A stretch of DNA of 54,645 nucleotides from Hirudo medicinalis (taxonomy: Eukaryota > Annelida > Clitellata > Hirudinida > Hirudinidae), in contig MPNW01000121.1 in the NCBI GenBank assembly GCA_011800805.1, forward strand, positions 9,680-64,324, in the 5' to 3' direction. Every line of letters starts with the position of its first letter. Within the stretch, counting starts at the first letter, position 1. The notes beneath the pieces are model-generated. The model saw only the letters and a list, made by a program, of their open reading frames with translations. It was not told where the DNA came from and ran no database searches. This document shows, one piece after another, positions 38,193 through 48,801 of the stretch. A program made the position numbers and the translations under genes.

Positions 38193-41100
38193 CTAAATCT
38201 GAGGATGAGGTACAAATTCCTGGAGTATTTCTCTGGCCATGTCGATGTTGTTCTGCGAGATGTGCAGAGCTCTCATTGCAAATATCTGATCGAATCCTTC
38301 TTCGACCAACTGCTCCACCAGCCTCTCGGTGAGGCTGTCGCACCTCGAGGTGTTCTCTTTGTTGCTCTCCTGGCTCTCTCTCAGGCGTCCCCTATTTCTG
38401 GCAGGAGGGACTATCTGGTTCATGTCATCTTTGAGCAGTTTGCTAAAACATTATTAAGCAACAGATGTCACAAAAATAAAGGACATAAATGAGGCTCTTG
38501 TCCGAGATTCAACCAACTTTTTCGATGGTCTAAATGTTCTTGCGGGATTCAGTGGCGGCGGGAAGTCGTACTCGCTGGGGACGTGGTGGTTGCTCTTTAT
38601 TGCATCTGAATTCAATCAAAGAAAAATTGGTTTCAGGGAGTGGGGAAAAATCACACATTTATTGAGAAGTCTCATTTTCAGTGGGGTGTTTAATGGTAGA
38701 ATAAAATAAAAATAACAATTTTAGTTCTAATCACGACCAAGATTACACATGGAAAAGTATTAGCGAAATGTGGTTCGTCCAGAAAATTTAAAAAAAAAAA
38801 CGACAAAAGGATAAATGTACTAAGAATTAAGTTTGGAATGTTAATTGTACTCAAGATCAGTTACCTGAAATAGACAATTTAATTAGATTCAGTTTTGTTT
38901 GTGAATTTGTTTCAAGGGGTTTAGTACTTTTTCTGAGCAATGTGAATGCCTTAATTAATTAAACAGCAATTTATACTGAAATCAACTAAAATTACAGAAA
39001 TTCATCTGAAATTTTGTATTGTTTATAAAATAAACTATTATGCCTAAAGAATAAATTTTATTATTAGTGGTAAATTTTATTGATAAGTAATTTAACCAAT
39101 AATCTTATGAAAATCTTAATCTCCATAAATTAGGACTCGTCTTGTGAAATTGGATGCTTCAGTTCGATACCTTTTGGTTCCACTAGTGAAATAGAACTAA
39201 TTTTAGGGTTCTAGAAGAAATAAATGAATCTTACGCAAATCAAATAAGAAGTATTTAACAAATAATGATTGAAATCACCTAAACAAAACAAGTTTCTGGA
39301 AGTTAATCAATTGCTATTGGTTACGTCTTGGTAAAACCACTGAACTTAAGCAATGATGAATCTGACAATGCAACATAAACATGGAAGAGAGAATGGAGTC
39401 ATGCAAATCTTAACAATCCCAATACAAGGGTAAAGTAAAACCTGGGCAGCTAGACTTTTTGGTGTTTGCATAGATGGGCTCATGGTTGGATTCCTTTCTA
39501 GTTGAAGATTGTGTAGGTTTGTCATAAGGAACATCGTGCAACTCAGGAAGTCTTGGTGCACCGTCATCTATAGGACATCATTTTAATGTCATCCATGAGT
39601 GAGCCAACATTATTTCTCTAGGCATTATCTCAACATGATAATATAATGCCTACAAATTGCTCTGTATTATTGCTCTACGCTCATGAAAATTTATGAACGA
39701 AACAGAAAATCATTGTCGCGCATTTCATTTCCGAAGCACAATCGCATTGGACACTGCCGACATTGGATAATTCTCACATATAGAGGTCATTGAGTCAATA
39801 AAAAAAAATTAGTTAAGTCATATTATAAGTGCAGTAGAATTAAATAAAATAATCTGCACAAATCACTAGGAATAATATTTCCATATGCACAGCATCAGAA
39901 ATGCTATGTTATTAATATAATGTCTATTGCCAAGGGCAAAAAAATGAACATTCAATATTCTATGAAGATGCAAGATTTTAAACAAACAGTGATCCTACGC
40001 TAGACTGAGAGTCTAATAAATAATCACTAATGAGAAACAAAACTAACCCGACGTTTCGTCCGACTTGCTGAGGAGGCTGTTCGAAACCGAGGACACGACA
40101 GAGGATGCCACAGAAGAAGATGCAGAGTTGGCCAGACTGAGGTCAACTTGAGGTGCCATTTCACCAGTAGCTTGATCAGAGGACGAGACCATCCCGTTGA
40201 CATATTCGGGTTTCCCGGAAGGTGGCGGGGGCACGTGTCGTCTGCTCAGACAAAAAGTTGCAATTGTGCTTTACAAAATAACGAATTATTATTAGAAATC
40301 TAATAAACTAAGGGAAAGAAAAAAATCAAGTAAAATACAATTTGATACACAATTTTGTGAGACTGCTCATTGATTACACAAGCTTATTGTATCATAGTTT
40401 CCACGTATTTTAATAAAATCTATTTTAAAAAGTATAACCATAAAAGTATACTTCATATAAGTAGAATAACTCAAAGTATAATAACTGTAATGAATAAAAC
40501 TGTTGTTCATCAATGAATAGATTGAAATTAAAACAATATTATTATTATTATTATTATTATTATTAGATGAGATTCTAATTGAATGACAACCTTTGCTGAG
40601 TTGGAGATATAGCAAAAGAATTAGGAGGTGAAATCTTCCTTGGGGGAATGGGGGGCGGTACATCCCTTCTCGACATGCTCGGAGAAACCCACGGGGAGCC
40701 GTTGTTCGACGTCTGCTTCAACGAAGAAGCAAGACTGACCAGGTTGCTGTTAGCAAGCCACTGTGAAGGTTCCTTCGCCAACCAACACGAACCAATTCAT
40801 GCAACCGGTCGAGCATGGCTAAGCACATATTTTAAGAAACCTCAAAATTGTCTTCATCGTCGTCACCAGGAGGTGAATTTCTGTTGTTGCTCGACGAGGC
40901 ATTTCCTCTCGGATCGAAGGGATCGACGACGACCAGCTCCGTTCCTTTGATTTCAGTTCTGCAGAAAGGGCATCCCTGGCCATCCGAGTCCTGAAAATCA
41001 CGGGATGTCGTACGTCGGCAGATTCAAAACATTTGTTATAGGCCGACCTGCCAGGCAGTAAGACAAGGGGTGCACAGCAAATGACCGCAGGGTTCTATTC

Positions 41101-43295
41101 GGATGTCTTTGTCATTCTCGGCACAGATCTTGCACAGTTGGAAGGTAGAGCCCATCTCGCAATAGAGCTCGTATTGCTCTTGAGTCACCTGGATATGGTC
41201 CTCGGGCGTGTCGAGAACCAGGTAAGAAAGATCCGTGTTCACATTTCTACCGTCCGGATAGAGGTAGCTAATCGAATCGGACACAAAAAGAACCATTGAG
41301 AAGCTACGAAATTGTTGAAAAGAATCAAACTCACAATCCCTCTCTCTGTCCATCTAGAAGAGCTTGACAGAGTGACTTGTTCTGAGGAATGGTCTGCAGG
41401 ATTTGTCCATCTCCTGTTACATAACCAATTGCCCACTGACCCAGTCTCGTGCAGCTGAGTCGGAAAACGTAGCTAAAAATGAACGGTTTTCAATTAACGA
41501 ACACATTTTTTACTATTAGACAAAGTATCAATATCCTTGAAAAACATCCCCTCCAACACAGAAATCCTGAAACATTCTTCGCGATATTTATGATCCGACC
41601 ACGGACGGAATGAATTGTAGCATCAAGAGGCACCAAATCCCAATGTTACAACGAAATGCAATAATTGTGCAGCTCGACACTGCAAAATGTCGACAAGTAA
41701 ATGTCACAACCTGCCGGGCTTCGTGATGTAGTTTTGGAGCCGTGCTTTCACTTCATCGTAAGTCAAGAAAGCCACGTAGCCCGGATGAGTCACTGCCAAT
41801 AAATTCCAATTCTTCAATAAATTCCACCAAGGTTGAAATAATCTGTAAAAATGAAAGATTGCAAAACTATATGTTAGATTTAATTAGTTCATTAGCTGCT
41901 GCGTTCGTTCGAGTGCTTGATGGGTACTTATGATGCAAATTAGCATGCTTGACGACAGAGGGATGGTAAGGTGGGAACTAAGATAATACAACAAAGGTTT
42001 CAGCAAAAAGCATATATATATGAATCATGTTGCTGCTGTTCTTTACTGATGAGAACTGTGACTTGAAATTAAAAAAATGAAATGAGAACAACTCTCACAG
42101 AAACCTCAATTTCAAAATGATGCAAGGAACTTGTTCATGCCTTAAGTTTGTGTACTACTATATTTTTGGCTTTATTAATTAACTATTAAATATACTTTTT
42201 AAAATAACTTTCAATTTCAAAATATGAACAAAAAATGATCGAGAATAAATTTGAAGATTGTAAAACCTCGTGAACACATCAAATTCAAAACATGAAATGT
42301 AGTCATTGCAGGTCAGGTCAATGGTCGATTTGAGAGCCAGAGCTTCGAGTGGAGTGTTAATTCTGTGGATTTCATTCAAGCACTGTCTGAATGCCTTCCA
42401 AGGTACAATTGTTCTGTCATGTTTCAATATTTCAATTCATGTTAATAAAAATATCATCCGAGGGTTATAATGTTCCAATTACTTGTCGGGAAAGGAGGCC
42501 TTCCACCAATCGGCCGCATCGCTTTTCGTTATTCGGAACGAATCTCCGGCAAACGTGCCGTTAGGAAAAAGAGCTTTCAACTCGGCTAGCATGTGAGAAA
42601 ACACCAAAGAAAGCTTCGTGAGATTTCTCCTGTAACTTGAATGCTCATCAAACATTTTGTCTTTTCCGTCTTTGAACAGCTTTATGGTCTTTTTACACTT
42701 TATCATCAAATTGTCCAGGAAGACTCGAAAAAACTCATTTTCATTAAGAACATGAAGTCTATCTTCATATTTAGAATAAACGAGTTTTAGATGTTGATAG
42801 GTGTCAGGCAAAATGTCTAATATAAATGGAGGAGAATTTTTTAGGTTCATTTTTGGTTGTTGGCACATTTTTACTACCTGAATAGATTGAAAATAATGAA
42901 AACTTTAATTGTTGTAATATCTATGTTAGGACATCAACCAAATCCATAAGGAACTATAGAGAAATATTATAGATATTATAGTCTTATTTCAAAATAAGCA
43001 AGAACTTGTGGAGTTTTTGCCTTCTCGAGTTCGTATTAAACATGAATTTGTAAATCAAACAAATTAAAATTTCTATGTTGCTTACCTTATCCATAAGCTT
43101 CCATGACTTCTCGATGCTTTTCTTATCAACTACAAGTTTAGGTGGTGCGACTGCGCATGCTATAGCTCCCTGCATTCTACTAAAGAATCCTTTAGTCGGT
43201 AAATTTTTACGTAAAATAAGTCCCGATGGTCCGCAATTATTGACTGCTCCTGGAAGACCAACAACACCTCCTGCTCCACCTCCTCCAGCAGCCAT
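38193..43295 (-). CDS. CBL: CBL family RING-type E3 ubiquitin ligase with TKB, RING, Pro-rich tail and UBA
   Basis: Adaptor and E3 ligase that ubiquitinates activated tyrosine kinases. Twelve exons: 43295-43086, 42877-42483, 42413-42267, 41842-41711, 41472-41335, 41267-41048, 40990-40841, 40760-40591, 40241-40048, 39567-39442, 38605-38518 and 38442-38193. Phases agree, giving 739 residues. The TKB four-helix bundle starts at about residue 58, followed by the EF-hand ([20 protein letters not shown]) and SH2-like fold with the phosphotyrosine Arg in [18 protein letters not shown] (Arg299). The linker ([11 protein letters not shown]) precedes a C3HC4 RING with C386, C389, C401, H403, C406, C409, C421 and C424. 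Then come an acidic DDDED patch, an SH3 ligand (PPPIPPRK), Tyr motifs DVPYDKP and EPIYANT, and a C-terminal UBA ([20 protein letters not shown]). Exon 8 could start at 40772, adding four residues. TTGTTATTGTAG just upstream of the ATG suggests a 5' UTR intron. Confidence 0.97.
39871..39900 (-). mobile_element. Fragment of the same non-LTR 3' tail (copy B)
   Basis: On the minus strand it reads TTCTGATGCTGTGCATATGG then AAATATTATT. It matches copy A (44511-44565) at 18 of the first 20 positions by eye. It is in a CBL intron. Confidence 0.3.
40536..40565. repeat. (ATT)n microsatellite in a CBL intron
   Basis: Ten or so perfect ATT units, just outside the donor side of CBL exon 8 (40591). Confidence 0.92.
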
Positions 43296-43943
43296 TTTGT
43301 CTACAATAACAAACACCTTTTGTTGTCGTGAATCGTGAAATGACTAGAAACAGCATTTTTCGACGATTCTATTACGAAAGCGCATTATTCAAATGCTTTT
43401 TCATTAAGCAATTATATTATCTCTGAATTTAAATATTTCTGTGTATTTTGCAAGTTTTAAGCTGGTTACAACATAGGCGATTTATGTATTAATGCAACAA
43501 ATAACTCAACAATAATATGATATGAACTACAGTGAATCAGAAGAAAAGTTTTCACTGGTCTTTTAGTTAGCAGGCTTACACCCACCTCATTTATGTAAAA
43601 GGAGTAATAAAAATACAGAATATCATTGAGTTGCCGATTAAGTCACATTTGGAACGATGGCCTCGAAAGTAATCTATAACTTAACTTTTCAATTATCAAT
43701 CTAATAAACTTTTATCTGTTTATTCTTAATTGGCACAATCGAATTCTGAATAATTTTGTCAGATCCTTAAGATCCATTCTAACGCGTTTATGTTGCTGTT
43801 ATTGCTATCGCTCATTCGATAGAGTTTTGGTTATTTTATTTATCGAAATAACCATCGATTATATAATTTGAAAGGTGTTTTAATGCAAATTAAGCTTTTA
43901 TGAGTCATAAGTCTCTAATACAGGAACGATTTACAAATACGCT
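43296..43943. promoter_or_regulatory. Shared 648-base region between divergent CBL and GPS2 start codons
   Basis: CBL reads left from 43295 and GPS2 right from 43944. The interval has no coding sequence and must contain both transcription starts, so a bidirectional promoter is likely. Position is the only evidence. No specific factor sites are claimed. Confidence 0.55.
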
Positions 43944-46021
43944 ATGCAAATTGTGAGGCCGAAGATGACTAGGGCCACATACATGGCTTTGAAAAAATAT
44001 ATCATGAAAGAAAGAGAAAAGAAAAAGCAGGGTACGTAATATTTTGTTTTATGTGTAGAATATTTTATAAAGGTTAAATGACTATTTGCTTTTCTATTAT
44101 CCTAGAACAAGAGCAGGACAAAGAACAGGAGAGACTAAAAAAAGAACGAGAATTAAAGAAGAAGAAGGAAGAAGAAGACAGTTTGACACTTGAGCAGACA
44201 AAAGAACAGGTAAGTGTACAATGGATGTTCTTATCGAATTATGAATTGCATTAAAAGTTATGTCACCCAGTTAACCAATACAAATTAAAATTTGTATGTC
44301 TAGATTGCACTCTGGGAGAATAAGCTTGCATCACTAAAGCAAGAAAAGCATGAATTATTTTCACAACTAAAGAAGGTTCTCCACCAAGAAAATGCTTTGA
44401 AGCAAAAGACACAATTGAAAGAACAGCAGAAGTGTGTTTTTATTTTGATTTAGGATCTTATTATTAGAGCCAATGTTATGTGTCATTCAGCTGCTTTAAG
44501 ATCATTGCACTAATAATATTAATAATAACATTTAGTTGATAGGGCTCCATATGCATAGCATCAGATATGACTAGGATTAGGTATACAATAGTGTGTAATA
44601 TTCAAATTGTCATTATAGTTAAATGTTTTGCAAGCTAGTTTATCAGATATATCATCATCCAGGGATGATTAAAAGGATTACTTAGCAATTAATAAGAAAT
44701 CATCATCTGACGATGAAATGTTTACAATCACTTGAAGTGACCAGACATCATTGCAACATCAGTACATGGTTGGAATTGGAACAAATGCACAGGCCTTCCT
44801 CCAGCAACAATCCAACAAAAAGTATCTCAGTATTCCTGTCCAAAATCCACCACAGGTTGGTCCATAACTGTTGACGAGACATGCGAGGCACTTGCTCCTG
44901 ATTGGTTATTATTTTAGAGTTTGAAGAGGTCGAGGTCACCTAGTCCTACCCCTTATCATTCTCATTATTCTTCAAATCTTGTACAGCCAAATTCTGCTTA
45001 CAACAACATCATCAAGGCAGAACCACCTTTTTGCCTCAGTGAGTGTCATTCATTTGTTGACTTCATGTTTAATAACTTGAAATCCACTTTCAAATATATT
45101 GGTTTTTCAATATTGGTTCCATGATAAACAGTAAATATATTTATTTATTTAGTGCTATAAGGCAATGAACCAAAAGATCAATGGAATCAGTTAATAAGAT
45201 TGGATGGTGGTGCATGTTATTGACGTAGTGACTCTTGTGCACTTCAGAGCCTGGAAACTACCAACCGAGTCAGACTCCGTCAGGTCATCCAAGTTTTGCA
45301 GGTCAGTCATCAGCACACAACTACCTGCAGCAAAACCCCCAACAGCCACCAGGATCATTCCAGCCATCTACTAATCAAAAGTACTCCCTCACCCCTTCTC
45401 CAGCTTTCTATCCCCCATCTCATTTTCCTCATCAAAGCACCAAATCTTCCATTCCTGAATCACAATTTCCTACTGGGACCTATTTGAGGCAACCCTCAAG
45501 TTCACAAAGAAGACATCAGCAACCTCTCCCTTCAGGTAAAAAAAGCATCTGATCTGATACTTTATGAAGCTTGTCAGTGAGGATGTTCATAAGATCATAA
45601 GAAAGGTCTTCTCTTTTTAGGTGCATCAGCTTATGCTATGAACATGCCATCACAAATGGAGCACTCTTCCAACAAAGTTGGGTTTTCATCTGACGAAAAG
45701 CTGAGAATGCCTCAGGTAAATAAGAAATTAATCTAAAATTCATTTTTCTCAAATTCGACTTTTAGTTGGTGACATTAGAAGACTTTGATGATCTAAATGT
45801 TTATTTATTGATTATTTGTTAAAACTAAAGTTAAACTTCATTCAAGAATTTTTAGAATTATTTCTAAAGGATTATTGTAGGGTATTTATAGACCATATAA
45901 TTTTTGTTGCTGTTGAAAGATATGTTTTATGAAATTTTAGTTAATGACTGCAAATATTTATTTCCAGCGTTCAGCTGTCCAACCTCGAAACCATGGATAC
46001 AACCAACAAAATCGCTATTGA
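43944..46021 (+). CDS. GPS2: G protein pathway suppressor 2 (GPS2)
   Basis: Nuclear co-repressor subunit (NCoR/SMRT-HDAC3-TBL1 complex) and inhibitor of Ubc13-type ubiquitination. Eight exons: 43944-44031, 44106-44209, 44304-44431, 44738-44855, 44918-45038, 45248-45535, 45621-45715 and 45968-46021. Phases agree, giving 331 residues against 327 in human. The N terminus (RPKMTRATYMALKKYIMKER) matches the human start. It is followed by a long charged coiled coil (about 25-110; LEQTKEQIALWENKLASLKQ, ELFSQLKKVLHQEN), the part that in the family binds NCoR/SMRT and TBL1. The rest is Pro/Gln/Ser-rich and disordered, with a conserved block near the C terminus (QMEHSSNKVGFSSDEKLRMP) and a closing NQQNRY like the human FYHK end. 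Intron 3 carries a non-LTR tail. It is divergent from CBL. Confidence 0.96.
44511..44565 (-). mobile_element. 3' tail of a non-LTR retrotransposon (family copy A)
   Basis: Minus strand reads TCTGATGCTATGCATATGG, then AGCCCTATCAACTAAATG, then ATTATT repeats. It aligns with copy C at 33346-33397 in block order and tail type. It sits in GPS2 intron 3 in antisense orientation. Confidence 0.42.
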
Positions 46022-47018
46022 ATATAATCAGATTGTTATTTTATTTATTTGTTTGAAAATTCGTTATGTCTCATGATCATAAGCATGATAATTTATTTTT
46101 TAAAATCTTAACCTAACATTGCATCCAATTGAAATTTTAGTTTTGATAATTTATGATTGTATGTGTTTGTATTAAAATGTTTAACATTTTGTTCAAGAGT
46201 CTGTTGATATTTATGCATGCTGCTTGAATGTTGCCACTTTATGTACATGGACTCCCTAGTGAGATTTTGTTTAAGGGTTTGGAATTAGGTTGGCACAATC
46301 AGATCAGATCGAATCTCCAGTTAGTAGAAGGAAGTAGTAGGAGGTGATACCATTCAATTTAATTAATTATATGCAATATTCGGTGTCTTTGGACTGAAGT
46401 TCCAATGACCACATTTAGCTCTAAAGCATCGCGATTGCAATCTCCCAATCGACGAGCGCCACTCGCTCTCGATCATTCCACGTGCTTCTTAATAAACGTT
46501 CAAATCTAGTACCTCCTGTTAAGCATCAGTGCCCCACTATACTGCAGACATTTTAGAAATGTCTTGCTTCAATTGTGCGCATTAATTAGGTCCGAGTCTC
46601 ATTGGATTAGGTGCGAATATTTGGCAATATATGTGATGTAGAAAATATTAGCTTGGAACAGTAAACCTAACTCATTAAAAATTTGAAAGAAACTTTTAGA
46701 GCTTAGAACAGTTAATGGCAAAGCATTATGTTGTGAGATTTCAAAGACATTTTAACAAGTTTATATATTTATGAAAGTGAGATAATTGAGTTTTAACCTC
46801 TAAAAACGTGATACTTGAAATTTAAACAAAAATATATATATTTCTGAGAATATATGAACAATGTACCTGTTATCGTGTTTCTGTTTTCGTGCGTTGCCGT
46901 GATTCGCCGAGTTTGTGGCGTTTTTTGATGTTGGTTGCTGAAACTTTAGCAAAGTCTTGAGTAATAAGATCGACACTACAGCAAGTTTTGGAAGCTAGAT
47001 CAGGGTGAAAGCTAGAAC
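46022..47018. other. Intergenic region between GPS2 and RABAC1
   Basis: About 1 kb, AT-rich, no supportable coding sequence. It holds the GPS2 3' UTR (possible AATAAA-type signals near 46490) and the RABAC1 promoter. Confidence 0.5.
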
Positions 47019-47746
47019 ATGTCCTTCGCTTTACCAGACGTTAAACTCAGGGAAGTTGTGTCGGGATGGAGAAACAGTTGCAAGCCAATTGGTGAATTTG
47101 TCAATAGGAAAAGCCATGACTTACCAAAAAACTTTAAAATAGCCGCAAGAAGACTCGCCAAGAATGTAGATTATTTCCACAGCAACTACTTATGCATGGT
47201 GATGTTACTTCTTGTTATACAAGTGTAAGTAAAGATGAGTAATAACTAATTTGAGACGTATTTAAATAATTCGAACACGTTTTAGTGTGGCATCCCCCAT
47301 ATTGTTGCTTGTTGTTGCCTTATCAGCCGGTTCTTCAATTTATATTTTGAGACAAAATGTTGACAGAAAAGTTAAAGTCCTTGGTATGAATATTTGTGTG
47401 CAGGTTTGTTAAAAGTTCATTTTCCTTTTATCATTACTGAATTATTGTAGGTTATGAAATGCTCTTAAGTACTCATCATCAACTAAAAATCTTGGCTATT
47501 ACATCAGTCCTTGCTTTCTGGATTGTTGGTGGTACCTTTGCCATAGGATGGGTCACTTGTAAGTTACTTTTTGAGTACTGGATTGCTCCTCTATTACAAA
47601 AATTTTTTCTTGAATTTTATTGAGTTAAATTGTGAGTAACTGAGTTAAAATTTAACATAGGTCTTTCTGTCATATTCATTCTTGTTCATGGAGTGACTCA
47701 TAACACAGAGAAGGACAACCAACAAGCTCTTGTGGAGGAAGTTTAA
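47019..47746 (+). CDS. RABAC1: Prenylated Rab acceptor 1 (PRA1/RABAC1)
   Basis: Small Golgi/endosomal membrane protein that binds prenylated Rab GTPases and helps load them on membranes. Four exons (47019-47224, 47286-47383, 47451-47558, 47661-47746) in phases 2, 1 and 1 give 165 residues, slightly shorter than human (185) because the N terminus is shorter. Family signature NVDYFHSNYLCMVMLLLVIQ matches the human VEYYQSNY block. Two hydrophobic hairpins follow (VVASPILLLVVALSAGSSIY and KILAITSVLAFWIVGGTFAI with CLSVIFILVHGV), then a short acidic tail ending EEV. The start is the first ATG and lies just before conserved sequence (LREVVSGWRNSCKPIGEFV). The gene converges on the receptor gene at 48.8 kb. 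Confidence 0.95.
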
Positions 47747-48801
47747 CTTATGAGTTGTAAACAATTTGAATTGTGAACAATTTGAATCTCATGGGATTAA
47801 TTGCATGTGGCAATGTTTTTACATGTTTTTAGACATATTAAGATAATATTAAATTAAGATAATAATATAAATGTTGTAAGCTGAGAGTAGTTTCAATTTC
47901 ATTTTTTTCAAAATTTAAATCTCAGTTTTGAACTTATCCCAGACTGACTTTGCTTATTTGATGCTCTTAATCATTTGGTGGAGACAGTTGTCCAACATTC
48001 TTGATTATTTATTTTATTGGTCTGAATAAGTGTTTGTTGAATCACTTTAATTTTGAATATAAAAATATGCAAAATTATTAAAAAAAGCATTAAGCCAAAT
48101 AGAAACTGAGAAGTGATCTGATTCGGCAAGTATATATATATATATATATCGCAAATATAGCTGAAGGCATCATTTAAGTTTTCTGAGATAACTGAATTTA
48201 ATTTCACTCAGGTGCCGAGAAAAGCATTTTCATTTGTTTGAATGCATGTCAAAAAGGCTAATATTTGTATTGTATTGTGTAATGTCATTGCAATACGCTC
48301 ATTGTTCCTGTGATCTCTTATCTTGACAGTTTGGTGATAAATGTGATGAATCTCCACGGCTCAGCCCGTTTTTTCTTCATATTTCTCTGAGCTCGGATTT
48401 GGAGGCCTATATTAACCAACTAGCAGATGGCAAATTCACATAGATGTCTTGCTTATCTTCATCGCCAATGCAATAATGCCATCTCAATATACCCATTTCC
48501 AAAAATGTCTCTTGCCGGTTCTCAGTTCTCTTGCGATGAACAATTTCAACAAAACCACTTCTACAATTCAGGAGGAAGTGCATTTAATAAGGGTTGGGTT
48601 GTGATTGAAAGTTTGGGCGTAAGTGCCAAAACCATCATGTAAACTCCCTGAACCTAGCAAGAAGACTAAGTGCATGTAACTATATGTCGTATACTAGTAT
48701 TTTTTCAGTTTGAGTTTTATCCAAGTACTCATTCAACTTCCGAATTCCGTAACTGCTTATAAAATTATTAACAAAAGTCATTTAAAACATTTAATTTTAA
48801 G
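47747..48801. other. Intergenic region between convergent RABAC1 and the SEA/EGF receptor gene
   Basis: About 1.05 kb including a perfect (TA)n run at 48131-48149. A 71-codon open frame at 48427-48642 has no support. Both 3' UTRs should lie here. Confidence 0.5.
48131..48149. repeat. (TA)n dinucleotide microsatellite
   Basis: Nine to ten perfect TA units between two convergent genes. Confidence 0.93.

Noticed and set aside
37880..38492. Plus-strand open frames of 150 and 129 codons
   Set aside because: They overlap the last CBL coding exon antisense and owe their openness to it or to the adjacent 3' region.
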